This document shows, one piece after another, positions 26,867 to 35,896 of a DNA stretch of 64,000 nt. The notes beneath the pieces are model-generated. The model saw nothing but the letters and a program-made list of their open reading frames with translations, searched no databases and had not been told where the DNA came from. The translations under genes were made by a program, and so were the position numbers. Numbering within the stretch: the stretch's first letter is position 1; every line of letters starts with the position of its first letter. Source of the stretch: Longibacter salinarum (lineage in GTDB: Bacteria > Bacteroidota > Rhodothermia > Rhodothermales > Salinibacteraceae); NCBI RefSeq assembly GCF_002554795.1, contig NZ_PDEQ01000006.1, positions 248,001 to 312,000 on the forward strand, given 5' to 3'.

Positions 26867-27607
26867 ATGGTGATTTTGAATAAGTTGACGGTTACGCTCC
26901 TTCTGATGCTGCCCCAGCAGGGCGGAGGAAGCCCCATCAATGCTCTCGTAGAGCGTTTCAACGAGGGTGGCGGCTGGATGTGGCCGGTGCTCATCTGCTT
27001 GATCATCGGTCTCGCCATCGCGTTTGAGCGTATCATCTCGCTCAACCGCGCGGACATCAACACCCGCGAATTCCTGCAGCGTGTTCGCGTGGCCCTCGAC
27101 GAAGGCGGCATCCCCGCGGCTGAAGAAGAGTGTGCCAATACCCGCGGCCCCGTCGCGTCCGTCTTCCAGGCTGGACTGCTTCGCGCCGACGAAGGTATCG
27201 AAGCTGTCGAGAAAGCCGTCGTATCGTACGGCTCGATCGAAATGAGCTTTCTCGAGCGCGGCCTTGTATGGCTCTCGCTCTTCATTAGCGTCGCCCCGAT
27301 GCTCGGATTCCTCGGGACGGTGATCGGTATGATCCAGGCGTTCGATGCTATTGAGAACGCGGGTGACATTTCGCCGCGACTCGTTGCCGGCGGTATTAAG
27401 GTCGCCCTGCTGACGACCGCCTTCGGTCTGATCGTCGCCGTGATCCTGCAGTTCTTCTACAACTACGCCGTGTCGAAAATCGACCGGATCGTTGCGGAAA
27501 TGGAAGATGCTTCTATCGAACTCATCGATGCGCTCGTGCTTCTGCGCGAAGGCCGCAAAGTGAGTGGCGAAGAGAAGGCAATTCCGGAAAACGTCGGGGG
27601 TAAGTAA
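26867..27607 (+). CDS. exbB: MotA/TolQ/ExbB proton channel family protein
   Basis: A 246-residue inner-membrane protein with three helices: WMWPVLICLIIGLAIAFERI, then LVWLSLFISVAPMLGFLGTVIGMIQAF (the conserved GLLGTVxGM-type signature), and IKVALLTTAFGLIVAVILQFFYNYAV. It forms the pentameric channel that uses proton (or sodium) flow with ExbD to energise TonB-type or gliding systems. It leads a cluster with a small membrane protein and two ExbD paralogs, which is typical of Bacteroidota. A perfect hairpin follows its stop codon. Confidence 0.93.
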   Translation: MVILNKLTVTLLLMLPQQGGGSPINALVERFNEGGGWMWPVLICLIIGLAIAFERIISLNRADINTREFLQRVRVALDEGGIPAAEEECANTRGPVASVFQAGLLRADEGIEAVEKAVVSYGSIEMSFLERGLVWLSLFISVAPMLGFLGTVIGMIQAFDAIENAGDISPRLVAGGIKVALLTTAFGLIVAVILQFFYNYAVSKIDRIVAEMEDASIELIDALVLLREGRKVSGEEKAIPENVGGK

Positions 27608-27626
27608 CTCAGTTGCTCTGCGCAGA

Positions 27627-27654
27627 GGCCGGATCGGGGGATCCTGATCCGGCC
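27627..27654 (+). other. Intercistronic hairpin after exbB
   Basis: Perfect 9-bp arms GGCCGGATC and GATCCGGCC enclose a 10-base loop. There is no U-tract, so it could be a partial terminator or an mRNA-stabilising 3' end that favours ExbB over the downstream ExbD proteins. Confidence 0.6.
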
Positions 27655-27730
27655 GGGATGCGCATCAACCTCGCCTCGGCGAGCTCCCTGACTTAATCGC
27701 TGCATCTGTCACCGACACCCCTCTGTTCTC

Positions 27731-28009
27731 ATGGGAAGCAATCCCGTCCTCATGATCTCGATCTATCTTGCGATCGGGATCACCGGCCTTAGCCTCCTCG
27801 CCCTCGTCGGGTTTGGCATCCGCAACCTGACCTACGGGAAGGTGGAGCCTCTCACGATCGGCGCGATCGCCGTTCCCTTCGTGCTGCTGGGCATCATGCT
27901 CGTCGCTATGCCGACAGCGGCTGAAGCCGGCATTATGACTTTGATTATCATGTTCGCGCTGAGCCTGCTCGGCCTCGTCTACACGGGCGTGAAGAACCTG
28001 ATCTGGTAG
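27731..28009 (+). CDS. Small three-helix membrane protein in the exb cluster
   Basis: A 92-residue hydrophobic protein with about three predicted transmembrane helices: VLMISIYLAIGITGLSLLALVGFGI, LTIGAIAVPFVLLGIMLVAMP and AGIMTLIIMFALSLLGLVYTGV. I do not recognise a named family. Its place between exbB and exbD, and the short spacing, suggest an accessory subunit of the energy-coupling complex. The 85 bases after it contain only GC-rich sequence. Confidence 0.65.
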   Translation: MGSNPVLMISIYLAIGITGLSLLALVGFGIRNLTYGKVEPLTIGAIAVPFVLLGIMLVAMPTAAEAGIMTLIIMFALSLLGLVYTGVKNLIW

Positions 28010-28093
28010 CGCTCCACGACGCTGCGCTCGACCTTGGCGCTCCGGCACCCCCGGGGCGCACGCCGACACGTTTCACTGTGCCCCGACACTCAC

Positions 28094-28699
28094 ATGGCTG
28101 GACTGCTTGATAAACGACGCGAGGGCCGAGATGACGTGGAGATTCCAACCGCCTCCATGGCGGATATCGCGTTTCTCCTCCTCATCTTTTTCCTCGTCAC
28201 GACGACGATCAATGTCGATACCGGCATTGGTATGACCCTCCCTCCGAAGCTTGACCAGGAGCAGCAACCGCCTCCTGTGAAGGAGCGCAACCTGTTCAAG
28301 ATTCTCGTCAACTCGCAGGGAGATGTGCTCATCGAAGGGGAGCTGGCTTCCCTCGACGCGATTCGGGACCGCGTGAAGGAACAGGTCCTGAACTACGGTA
28401 GCAACCCGGATCTTTCCGAGAACCCCTCGAAGTCCGTGATCTCCATCAAAACGGACGCCGAGACGCCGTATCGCATCTACGTGAAAGCCCTCGACGAAGT
28501 CATGATGGGCTTTCGGGAGATTTACGATAGCGTCGCTCGAAGCGGTAATGCTCCGAGCGGAGACCAGGTTCTGCAACAGACGTACTCGAGTTACCAGGAG
28601 TATCGCACGGGACTCGAACCTGAAGAGGAAGACCAGATCCGCGAAGCCATCCCGCGCAACATCTCGATCGCGGAGCCGGACCTTGGCGACCAGCAGTAG
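28094..28699 (+). CDS. exbD: ExbD/TolR family protein (first paralog)
   Basis: A 201-residue protein with a cytoplasmic stub, a single helix and a periplasmic domain. The segment VEIPTASMADIAFLLLIFFLVTTTI contains the essential Asp at the helix start. The later region (FKILVNSQGDVLIEG, VISIKTDAETPYRIYVKALDEVM) is the ExbD periplasmic domain. A C-terminal extension of about 60 acidic residues exceeds the usual ExbD length. ATG 28094 is chosen; an upstream frame to 28034 adds non-conserved residues. Confidence 0.9.
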   Translation: MAGLLDKRREGRDDVEIPTASMADIAFLLLIFFLVTTTINVDTGIGMTLPPKLDQEQQPPPVKERNLFKILVNSQGDVLIEGELASLDAIRDRVKEQVLNYGSNPDLSENPSKSVISIKTDAETPYRIYVKALDEVMMGFREIYDSVARSGNAPSGDQVLQQTYSSYQEYRTGLEPEEEDQIREAIPRNISIAEPDLGDQQ

Positions 28700-28778
28700 T
28701 TCTCGCCTCACTTGAGACGGGCCCTGACGCCCGAATCTCCGGTTTCGCCGCTCGATACGCACCTACGCCCCAGACGAT

Positions 28779-29231
28779 ATGTCTACTCACTTTCAAAAAC
28801 GATCCTCCGACACGGAGCCGGGCTTCACGACGGCATCCCTACCGGACATCGTTTTCATGCTCCTGATCTTCTTCATGGTGTCGACCGTTCTGCGGGAGAC
28901 GGACCTTAAGGTCCAGACCTCGCTGCCTTCGGCTGAGGCCCTGACGAAGATCGACCAGAAGCGACTCATCTCGGCCGTGTATATCGGTCCCATTAAGCAA
29001 GGAGAAAAGCAGGGCCAGACCGCGGTACAGATCGATGACGCGCTCATCGAGAACACCTCGGCGATTCGTAACATCATGTACGGCAAGCTCCAGGAGCAGC
29101 CGAAGCTGATTGTCTCGCTGAAGGTCGACCGCGAGTCGCAGATGAAAATTGTGAACGAGGTTCAGCAGGAACTTCGCGAAGCGGGTACACTGCGAATTAA
29201 CTACTCTTCGACGCGCGAAGGCCCGAGATAA
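28779..29231 (+). CDS. exbD: ExbD/TolR family protein (second paralog)
   Basis: A 150-residue ExbD homologue: short N-terminus, TASLPDIVFMLLIFFMVSTVLRETDLK with the conserved Asp, and the periplasmic domain ending VSLKVDRESQMKIVNEVQQELREAGTLRINYS. Together with the first ExbD it probably forms a heterodimeric stator inside the ExbB pentamer, as in Bacteroidota systems with two ExbD genes. A terminator 31 bases after the stop closes the operon. Confidence 0.9.
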   Translation: MSTHFQKRSSDTEPGFTTASLPDIVFMLLIFFMVSTVLRETDLKVQTSLPSAEALTKIDQKRLISAVYIGPIKQGEKQGQTAVQIDDALIENTSAIRNIMYGKLQEQPKLIVSLKVDRESQMKIVNEVQQELREAGTLRINYSSTREGPR

Positions 29232-29262
29232 TGGGCCTTACGTCTACGTTTTGTATGGAAAG

Positions 29263-29290
29263 AGCTCTGTCACCACGACAGGGCTTTTTT
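29263..29290 (+). terminator. Intrinsic terminator of the exb operon
   Basis: A 9-bp stem AGCTCTGTC/GACAGGGCT (one wobble, loop ACCAC) runs directly into six T residues. Confidence 0.88.
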
Positions 29291-29447
29291 CATACCTGAC
29301 ACGAAAAGAGCCACCGACCCGTCTAGCGGAAATATCCACGAAGCCCGAACGGGAGTCGGCTCGATACGTAGCGCTCAATCCCGGTCGAGTCCTCTTCGCT
29401 GACGACCGGTCCGATTCACTTTTGCGACCTATTCTTGCGACGCATCC

Positions 29448-29873
29448 ATGATCCAGCGTATCCAAACCGTCTATCTCGCTCTTGCCGCGATCGCCCTGGC
29501 CGCCACAGGCTTCTTCAATGATCCATGGGCGAGCGACGCCGCCACACAGTTCGGATGGTTCGTCCCTGCGCTCATCGCTTCGCTTTCACTCGCCGCGCTG
29601 ACAGGGCTCGGATCCATCTCGATGTACAGCAACCGGAAGAAGCAACGCAAAATCGTCGTATGGGCGCAGGTGCTCACGGTCGTATATCTGGTTGTCTTGT
29701 ATACCGGCTTTTATTTAAGTGGTGAACTTGTGCTACGGACCCAAGATGGAATTGAATGGGAAACGACGATCGTCCTACTCTTACCGGTCCTCGCCTACAT
29801 TCTGTTTTACCTGGCACGCCGAGCAATTACGAGCGACATCGAGCTCGTGAAATCGATGGACCGACTCCGGTAA
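29448..29873 (+). CDS. DUF4293 family membrane protein
   Basis: A 141-residue protein with four predicted transmembrane helices. The start MIQRIQTVYLALAAIALAATGFF is the signature of DUF4293, a family of unknown function largely restricted to Bacteroidota. Other helices are LIASLSLAALTGLGSISMY, VVWAQVLTVVYLVVLYTGFYL and TTIVLLLPVLAYILFYLARRAI. It ends with a short polar tail. It is transcribed apart from the exb operon because a terminator lies between them. Confidence 0.85.
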   Translation: MIQRIQTVYLALAAIALAATGFFNDPWASDAATQFGWFVPALIASLSLAALTGLGSISMYSNRKKQRKIVVWAQVLTVVYLVVLYTGFYLSGELVLRTQDGIEWETTIVLLLPVLAYILFYLARRAITSDIELVKSMDRLR

Positions 29874-29938
29874 CGACGGCAGTAGGTTGTTGCTATGACC
29901 GGAGTCTATCGTCATCGTCTGTACTTTACCCGCTCGAT

Positions 29939-30853
29939 ATGCCGGATGCTCGTTCGCCGCGTGTGCTGCTCATTCTGGCACTAGGTGTCATAAGCTTTAC
30001 GTTCGCGCCGATCCTGGTCCGGTGGGCGAATGATGCTCCTGGACTGGCCATTGCCGCTTGGCGCAACATCCTTGCGGTGGCTCTTCTCGCCCCCGTCGCT
30101 CTCGTGAAGATCGGGGACGAGGTCCGAAGCTTCGATCGCAGGGATACCATTTTGATTGCGAGCGCAGGGCTCTTTCTCGGGCTGCATTTCATCACGTGGA
30201 TCGAGTCGCTCTACCACACGACCGTAGCGAGCGCGTCCGTTCTCGTCACGACAAGTCCCATCTTCCTCGCAGCCCTCGGCTATGTTGTTCTCGGCGAACG
30301 ACTTGCCTGGCGGACCCTTGCGGGTGTGGGCGTGGCTGTGTCCGGTGCCATTTTGATCGGATGGGGTGATGCTGCCGCCGGGGCGAACGTCCCGGTTCTG
30401 GGAGATGGTGCCCTCTGGGGGAATTCGCTCGCCCTGTCGGCGTCGCTCCTCGTGAGCGTGTATCTGCTCATCGGTCGTGTGGTGCGACAGAAGGTGTCCT
30501 GGCTGGCGTATGTCTTTCCGCTGTATGCCGTCTCAGCGCTCACGACGCTGGTGGCGGCCTGGGCGGCGGGTGTGCCACTGATGGGCTACGACGCGTCGTT
30601 CTATGCCCTCTGTGGCGCGATGGCACTCGGTCCGCAGGTAATCGGTCACGGAGCGTTCAACTATGGCGTGCAATTCCTTCCAGCAACGGTCGTTGGAATG
30701 CTCGCTCTGCTCGAGCCCGTTGGTGCTTCGGCGCTCGCGTACGTCTTCTTCTCGGAGGTGCCGCCGCTGATAGCCATTGCCGGAATGCTGGTTGTCCTCG
30801 CAGGTGTGGCCCTGGTTATCTGGACGCGACGGGCGAAGAAGGAGTCTGCCTGA
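29939..30853 (+). CDS. EamA/DMT family permease
   Basis: A 304-residue transporter with ten helices and two EamA repeats: LILALGVISFTFAPILVRWANDAPGLAIAAWRNILAV opens the first and LWGNSLALSASLLVSVYLLIGRVVRQKVSWLAYVFPLYAVSAL the second. The end, ALLEPVGASALAYVFFSEVPPLIAIAGMLVVLAGVALVIW, is the typical EamA C-terminal signature. Substrate unknown; relatives export amino acids or metabolites. ATG 29939 is chosen since an in-frame extension to 29756 overlaps the DUF4293 gene. Confidence 0.9.
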   Translation: MPDARSPRVLLILALGVISFTFAPILVRWANDAPGLAIAAWRNILAVALLAPVALVKIGDEVRSFDRRDTILIASAGLFLGLHFITWIESLYHTTVASASVLVTTSPIFLAALGYVVLGERLAWRTLAGVGVAVSGAILIGWGDAAAGANVPVLGDGALWGNSLALSASLLVSVYLLIGRVVRQKVSWLAYVFPLYAVSALTTLVAAWAAGVPLMGYDASFYALCGAMALGPQVIGHGAFNYGVQFLPATVVGMLALLEPVGASALAYVFFSEVPPLIAIAGMLVVLAGVALVIWTRRAKKESA

Positions 30854-30872
30854 CAGGTAGATTGGACAAGGC

Positions 30873-31907
30873 TTAGTCGAACCAGCCCGGGACAAACGCA
30901 TCCCGAGGGAGTTGGCCGAACGTTGACCGATTCCTCAGAAAATAGTCGACGGCAATCAGACCTCGATAGGGCGGCTGCACGCGCGTTTCCTTTGGGCGCA
31001 TCCCGTCATACGCCGTCTTCATGCGGTGCGCGTCGCGATAGGCGCGAACGATGGCTTTGGCCTCCTCAATGTTACCGTTGGCGAGCGTGCGGAGACCGGC
31101 TGCAGTATCCATCGCCACCCGCTGGGCAAACACACGCCGCCAGTCTGCCGGCGCGAGGTTCTTGTAGAGCATGAGCAGACTGTTGCGGAAGTTGTAGTAC
31201 GTTTTCCGCGGATTGCCTTTCGGTAGTGATCCTCCGCCGATATGATAGACGGTGCTGTCCGGGGCAACGCGAATCCGATACCCCGCACGTTGCAGGCGCC
31301 AGCAGAGGTCGATTTCCTCCATGTGCATTTCGAATCGCTCATCGAGGGTGCCGACATCGTCCAGGGCCGTTCGGCGGAGCATGAGTGCGGCACCGGTCGC
31401 CCAGAAAACGTCGCGGGCGTCGTCGTACTGCCCTTCGTCTACTTCCATGGTGTCGAAGACCCGGCCTCGCGTGAAGGGGTAGCCGAGCCGGTCGATGAAT
31501 CCGCCGCAGGCGCCAGCGTATTCGAATCGGTTTCGGTCATCGTACTGACGGAGTTTGGGCTGCACAGCGCCGACATCATCCGCCTCCATTTCCCGAACGA
31601 GTGGGTGAAGCCAGTCAGGTTCGACTTCCACGTCGTTGTTTAGCAAGACGATGTAGTCGCCCGTCGCATGGGGAAGGGCGAGGTTGTTACCTCGGCAAAA
31701 GAGACCGTTTTCTTGATGACGAACGATGACGACGTCTGGAAACTCCGCAGCAACCCAGGCGGCTGAGCCGTCGGTCGAGGCGTTATCCGCGAGAATGATC
31801 TCGAAATCGGGATAGTCGGTCTCGACCACCGAAGGAAGGCACGTCTTCAGGAGGGGCAACGCGTTCCAGGATACGATAACGATCGAAACGCGGGGAGCGG
31901 AAGGCAT
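30873..31907 (-). CDS. Glycosyltransferase family 2
   Basis: A 344-residue GT-A fold enzyme. It begins VSIVIVSWNALPLLKTCLPSV, followed by the UDP-sugar site region EIILADNASTDGSAAWV, GLFCRGNNLAL, the metal-binding DxD-like LLNNDVEV, and EEIDLCWRLQRAGYRI near residue 205, typical of rhamnosyl- and galactosyl-transferase-like GT2 proteins. The acceptor is unknown; it probably acts in cell-surface polysaccharide or lipid glycosylation. It lies tail to tail with the EamA gene and divergent from recQ. Confidence 0.92.
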   Translation of the reverse strand: MPSAPRVSIVIVSWNALPLLKTCLPSVVETDYPDFEIILADNASTDGSAAWVAAEFPDVVIVRHQENGLFCRGNNLALPHATGDYIVLLNNDVEVEPDWLHPLVREMEADDVGAVQPKLRQYDDRNRFEYAGACGGFIDRLGYPFTRGRVFDTMEVDEGQYDDARDVFWATGAALMLRRTALDDVGTLDERFEMHMEEIDLCWRLQRAGYRIRVAPDSTVYHIGGGSLPKGNPRKTYYNFRNSLLMLYKNLAPADWRRVFAQRVAMDTAAGLRTLANGNIEEAKAIVRAYRDAHRMKTAYDGMRPKETRVQPPYRGLIAVDYFLRNRSTFGQLPRDAFVPGWFD

Positions 31908-32108
31908 AAGTAGAGTGGGTGGGTGGAAGGCAGCCGCATCGTAAAGTACGATCGATTGGGACCGTTCCCGACCGCCCGGTTTCAGAAGAATGAGTTGTCG
32001 GTGATGATCGCGAGGCCCTGACCATGCGTTTGTTCAGGCCGAATCCTTTCCTCCGGTGCAGCGGTACATGTGACCGTCTTTTTTCATCCGTGAACCTGAC
32101 CATCACGA

Positions 32109-34058
32109 ATGCCAGACTCTGCCCCGTCGCTTGAGGACGCCCGCGCCATACTGCAGGATACGTGGGGCTACACGGATTTTCGGCCGGGTCAAGACGAGAT
32201 TATTGAGGCGGTGCTTGAAAAACGCGACGTGCTCGGCGTGTTGCCGACGGGCGGAGGTAAATCGATCTGCTACCAGGTGCCGTCCTTGCTCGGTGATGGC
32301 TTTACGATGGTGATCTCGCCGCTCATCGCCCTGATGCAGGACCAGGTCGCAGGGCTCAAAGCACGCGGGATCGAAGCGGCCTTCATCAACAGCACGCTCT
32401 CGCATCGGGAGATTGACCAGAGGTGGACGGATGCCGAGCATGGACGCTATCGGCTTCTCTATGTCGCGCCCGAGCGCCTCGAAAGCGACATGTTCGAGGC
32501 GCGTGCGAGCCGCCTGAACGTCTCGCTTCTTGCTGTTGACGAGGCCCACTGCGTCAGTGAATGGGGCCACCACTTCCGCCCGGCGTATCTCAAGATCCCG
32601 GAGGGACGCGAGCTCCTGGACAATCCGCCCACGATTGCGGTGACAGCGACCGCGACCCCGTACGTCAGAAAAGACGTCATTGAGCATCTGGAACTCGACG
32701 ACCCGCTGGAGCTTGTTCACGGCTTCGATCGGCCCAACATCGTGTGGTCGGTCTTTCGGACGGAAAGCAAGAAGCAGAAGGTCAGCGACGTCCTGGGCGG
32801 AGTGGTCGGCAGCGGAATTGTCTACGCCTCGACGCGCCGCGGTGTGAACACGTGGACACGGTGGCTGGAAGCCCAGGGTGTGAGCGCTGCCGGTTATCAC
32901 GGCGGTTTGGAAAGCTCCGAGCGCTCGCGAATTCAGGACGAATGGGTCGAGGGGGCGACGCGTGTAATCGTGGCCACCAATGCTTTCGGGATGGGGATCG
33001 ATAAGTCCGACGTGCGGTTCGTCGTTCATGTCGACCTCCCGGATTCGATTGAGGCGTACTATCAGGAGGCCGGTCGTGGGGGACGGGACGGAAAGCCTTC
33101 GTACGCCGTTCTGCTTTTTCAGCCACCAGACGCCGAGACCCAGGAGGCGCTGATCGAATCCGCACATCCTTCAGGAAAAGAAGTGCGTACGGTGTACGAT
33201 GCGATCTGCAACGCCGGGCAGGTGCCGATTGGGTCAGAGCCGGATGGCCCGGTTGTGGTGAACGAGGAGGTGGTTATGAAGCTCACGGACCTGAGCCGCG
33301 GCAAAATCAAGACATCGATTGAACTATTGGAGCGACAGGATGCAATTCGCGTCCTACCTCGACGACGTCACGACGGGCTGATTCGGTTCGAGGAGCCGGC
33401 GAATGCCCTTCGAAACTACGCACATCAACTGGAGAATCGCCGCCTGGCAACCTTCGTGCAGGACCTGCTACGGACCGTCCACGCCGATGCGTTTTCCGGT
33501 TGGTGGCGTCTCGACCTGCGTCGGCTCGTCCGTCGGACCGAGCTGGAGCGCGAACGTGTCTCCAGGGGACTGGAATATCTCGCCGAGCGTGGATTGCTGA
33601 CATGGCACCCGCCGGGGGACGCGCTCCGCGTCGAACTGACGATACCACGCGCGCAGAAGCTACCCGTCGACGACAGGGGGGTGACGACGGCGAAGAAGCG
33701 CGCAGCCAAACGACTGAAGTACATGCTGCGCTACGCACGCTCGTCGACCTGTCGGCGCCGGTTCCTGCTGACCTATTTCGGCGAAACGGCATCGGAGACG
33801 TGTGGGACGTGTGACGTCTGCCTGGGCCGGCACGAGGTTCAGCCCGTCACACCGGAAGACGAAGAGACGCTTCGTCACATTCTGAAGAGCGTCGCGGAAG
33901 GGGAGGAGCGTGACTCGTGGTTCGACGACCCGGGCGAGCGCGTTCGCTACCAGGTAGACCGACTCGTGGACTGGCTCGTGCGACATGACTACCTCAGCCT
34001 GAAGGACCCGCTCGACGAACGCTACGTGGTGACGGAGAAGGCGAGTCGCTTTCTCTGA
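32109..34058 (+). CDS. recQ: RecQ-family ATP-dependent DNA helicase
   Basis: A 649-residue 3'-5' DNA helicase for recombination repair. Motif 0/I: FRPGQDEIIEAVLE and LPTGGGKSICYQVPSLL; motif II: VDEAHCVSEWGHHFRPAY; III: VTATATPYVR; V/VI: VATNAFGMGIDKSDVRFVVH and YYQEAGRGGRDG. The RecQ-C-terminal zinc site is visible as STCRRRFLLTYF followed by ETCGTCDVC. No HRDC domain is recognised; the protein ends with a winged-helix-like region. The 200 bases upstream are shared with the divergent glycosyltransferase gene. Confidence 0.93.
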   Translation: MPDSAPSLEDARAILQDTWGYTDFRPGQDEIIEAVLEKRDVLGVLPTGGGKSICYQVPSLLGDGFTMVISPLIALMQDQVAGLKARGIEAAFINSTLSHREIDQRWTDAEHGRYRLLYVAPERLESDMFEARASRLNVSLLAVDEAHCVSEWGHHFRPAYLKIPEGRELLDNPPTIAVTATATPYVRKDVIEHLELDDPLELVHGFDRPNIVWSVFRTESKKQKVSDVLGGVVGSGIVYASTRRGVNTWTRWLEAQGVSAAGYHGGLESSERSRIQDEWVEGATRVIVATNAFGMGIDKSDVRFVVHVDLPDSIEAYYQEAGRGGRDGKPSYAVLLFQPPDAETQEALIESAHPSGKEVRTVYDAICNAGQVPIGSEPDGPVVVNEEVVMKLTDLSRGKIKTSIELLERQDAIRVLPRRRHDGLIRFEEPANALRNYAHQLENRRLATFVQDLLRTVHADAFSGWWRLDLRRLVRRTELERERVSRGLEYLAERGLLTWHPPGDALRVELTIPRAQKLPVDDRGVTTAKKRAAKRLKYMLRYARSSTCRRRFLLTYFGETASETCGTCDVCLGRHEVQPVTPEDEETLRHILKSVAEGEERDSWFDDPGERVRYQVDRLVDWLVRHDYLSLKDPLDERYVVTEKASRFL

Positions 34059-34128
34059 GTTTGACAACGCAGAACTGGAATCCAGCCTCCAGCAATGAGT
34101 CCGGTCCCTTCAAGGTCGTTCCCTATAC

Positions 34129-34596
34129 TCATTTTGGAGGAAGTGCGCCGTGAGGGGGATTTTCAATCAAAGACTTGAGTATCGAGGTGTCGCGCTCAGC
34201 ACGGGAGAGTTCCACTCGCATGGCGTTCAGCGAGTCCACGACAGCGGTGTACATCTCCTGGTACCGATCTGGATTCCCTGCGTAGAGGTTCATCATTGTC
34301 TCCAGTTCACGTTGTGTGATGCCACGCCGCGCAAAGATCGTGTCTCGGACGGCCCGCATGGAGTCCGGAATCTCCTGACTTTCTCGGAATGTGGATCGAG
34401 CACGGAGCAAATGTAGATCGATGAACAGTTGCACCATCGTACTGTCTGCGACGGGGCCCTCCGTACCATCTTCGTCAGAGCAGCCCGTCGCGGTTGCCAG
34501 AAACAGAAGGGCAACCGCAAGACTCAGGACGCCGCAGAGTCGGCGCGCGGGACGTGGTAAAACGGACAATGTCATCGGAAGGAGAGCACGGGCCAT
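34129..34596 (-). CDS. Lipoprotein, DUF4296-like
   Basis: A 155-residue protein with a signal peptide and lipobox (LATATGC, Cys39). The following domain, DSTMVQLFIDLHLLRARS with IFARRGITQRELETMMNLYAGNPDRYQEMYTAVVDSLNAM, fits DUF4296, a small helical lipoprotein family of Bacteroidota with unknown role. Its start lies 22 bases after the DUF4837 gene, so the two are probably co-transcribed. ATG 34575 gives an equally good signal peptide. Confidence 0.75.
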   Translation of the reverse strand: MARALLPMTLSVLPRPARRLCGVLSLAVALLFLATATGCSDEDGTEGPVADSTMVQLFIDLHLLRARSTFRESQEIPDSMRAVRDTIFARRGITQRELETMMNLYAGNPDRYQEMYTAVVDSLNAMRVELSRAERDTSILKSLIENPPHGALPPK

Positions 34597-34617
34597 TCTC
34601 GAAGTGCGTACGCCAGG

Positions 34618-35811
34618 CTACGGGGTCGACGTTATCATCGCCGGGGCCTCACCGTCTGGTGCAGTTTCCACCTCGCGTTCCGTCTTAAACGTTCGCGCGA
34701 TCACCTCCATCTGGCGGAGGAATTGCAACTTGTCGTATGTCGGCGCAAACACGGACCCGTCGATCATGTAGACGCGGCCCGACGGCTGGTCGTAAAACGT
34801 GTAATTGACGAACGGTCCACCGCCTCCCATCTCAACGTATTCCTGGTTGCTGTAATCGCCCTCGATATCCACGCTATCCGGGTCAGCGACGAGATGCCAG
34901 AGGCCTTCCGTCTGGTAGCCGTACCGACCGAGGAAATCAGCCTCTTTGGTGTCAAGCTCGCGTCGTTTGTCAATTCTGGCAAATCCGGCCACGTTACCGC
35001 GGATATATTCGCGTGTGAGTGAGTCGCGCGTACTGACGATCCACTCCGGCGTGATGAGGCTGGGCGAAGCATCTTCGACGTAATGGACAATGAGGTCGCG
35101 TCGCGTGTCGGACAGGATCCGCGCGAGCCACACGCTACCTTCTGGTCCCGTCGTGTCCTGTGAGGCGATCCGGTAGTCGTGCTGGACCTTTACCATGAAG
35201 TCGTGTAGCTCGAGGAGTGAATCCTCGAGAGCGAACTGGCGCTCCTTCTCAAACATCTCGCGCTCCATGCGCTGGAGCGTGATTTCTTGGAAGGTGTCTC
35301 GCATCTGCTGCCCCTGATTCTCGAGCGTTGAGATCAGTTCTTCCGGCGTTGCAGCGGTGACGTAAAACACGCGCTGACTTTTTCGCCACAGGTTGGGGCG
35401 TGGAACGACAATGTTTCGACCGCTCTGAACAGCCTCTCGAACGTCACTCGACAGGCGATCCCGGAGAAAATTAGCTTCGTTCGTTGAGTCGCTCAACGGA
35501 GCGATGAAAACGACATTTTTCTGCTCCTGAACCCGGTCGTACGTCGACTGTGAGTTGAGGTCGATCTGCCGGAGGTCGAACATGCGCTCCGGTTGAGGCA
35601 GCGTATTGATGTACGGGGCGACGTTGGCCCGGAACGCTTCGCCGACGGGGCCCTGCCAGCTCGTACTGTCCATCACGACGGTGACCTGGCCCTCGACGCC
35701 AACTGCGCGGGGACGAAAGTCACCTTCGCAACCGAGGAGCGATACGGAAACAATGAACCCGGCAACTAAGAGCGCGACGACGGCCGGCGCGGTACGCGAG
35801 GGGATAAGCAT
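34618..35811 (-). CDS. Lipoprotein, DUF4837 family
   Basis: A 397-residue lipoprotein with signal peptide and lipobox SLLGC (Cys28 from this start). It matches DUF4837, an uncharacterised Bacteroidota family: VTVVMDSTSWQGPVGEAFR, NVVFIAPLSDST, PRPNLWRKSQRVFYVTAATPEELISTL, YTFYDQPSGRVYMIDGSVFAP. It follows trpA by 85 bases on the same strand with no terminator visible between them, so it may be read as the tail of the trp transcript. ATG 35838 is an alternative start. Confidence 0.82.
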   Translation of the reverse strand: MLIPSRTAPAVVALLVAGFIVSVSLLGCEGDFRPRAVGVEGQVTVVMDSTSWQGPVGEAFRANVAPYINTLPQPERMFDLRQIDLNSQSTYDRVQEQKNVVFIAPLSDSTNEANFLRDRLSSDVREAVQSGRNIVVPRPNLWRKSQRVFYVTAATPEELISTLENQGQQMRDTFQEITLQRMEREMFEKERQFALEDSLLELHDFMVKVQHDYRIASQDTTGPEGSVWLARILSDTRRDLIVHYVEDASPSLITPEWIVSTRDSLTREYIRGNVAGFARIDKRRELDTKEADFLGRYGYQTEGLWHLVADPDSVDIEGDYSNQEYVEMGGGGPFVNYTFYDQPSGRVYMIDGSVFAPTYDKLQFLRQMEVIARTFKTEREVETAPDGEAPAMITSTP

Positions 35812-35896
35812 TGACGCGGGAAGAGGGGTCTGTATCACGAGCGAACAAATAGCACGTCTCTACACGGAGATGCAGGGAAATTGCTCCCAGAGAAAA

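Noticed and set aside
32103-33167. Long open frame antisense to recQ (354 codons)
   Set aside because: It is a shadow of the recQ coding frame in GC-rich DNA; its protein shows no family and recQ is unmistakable.
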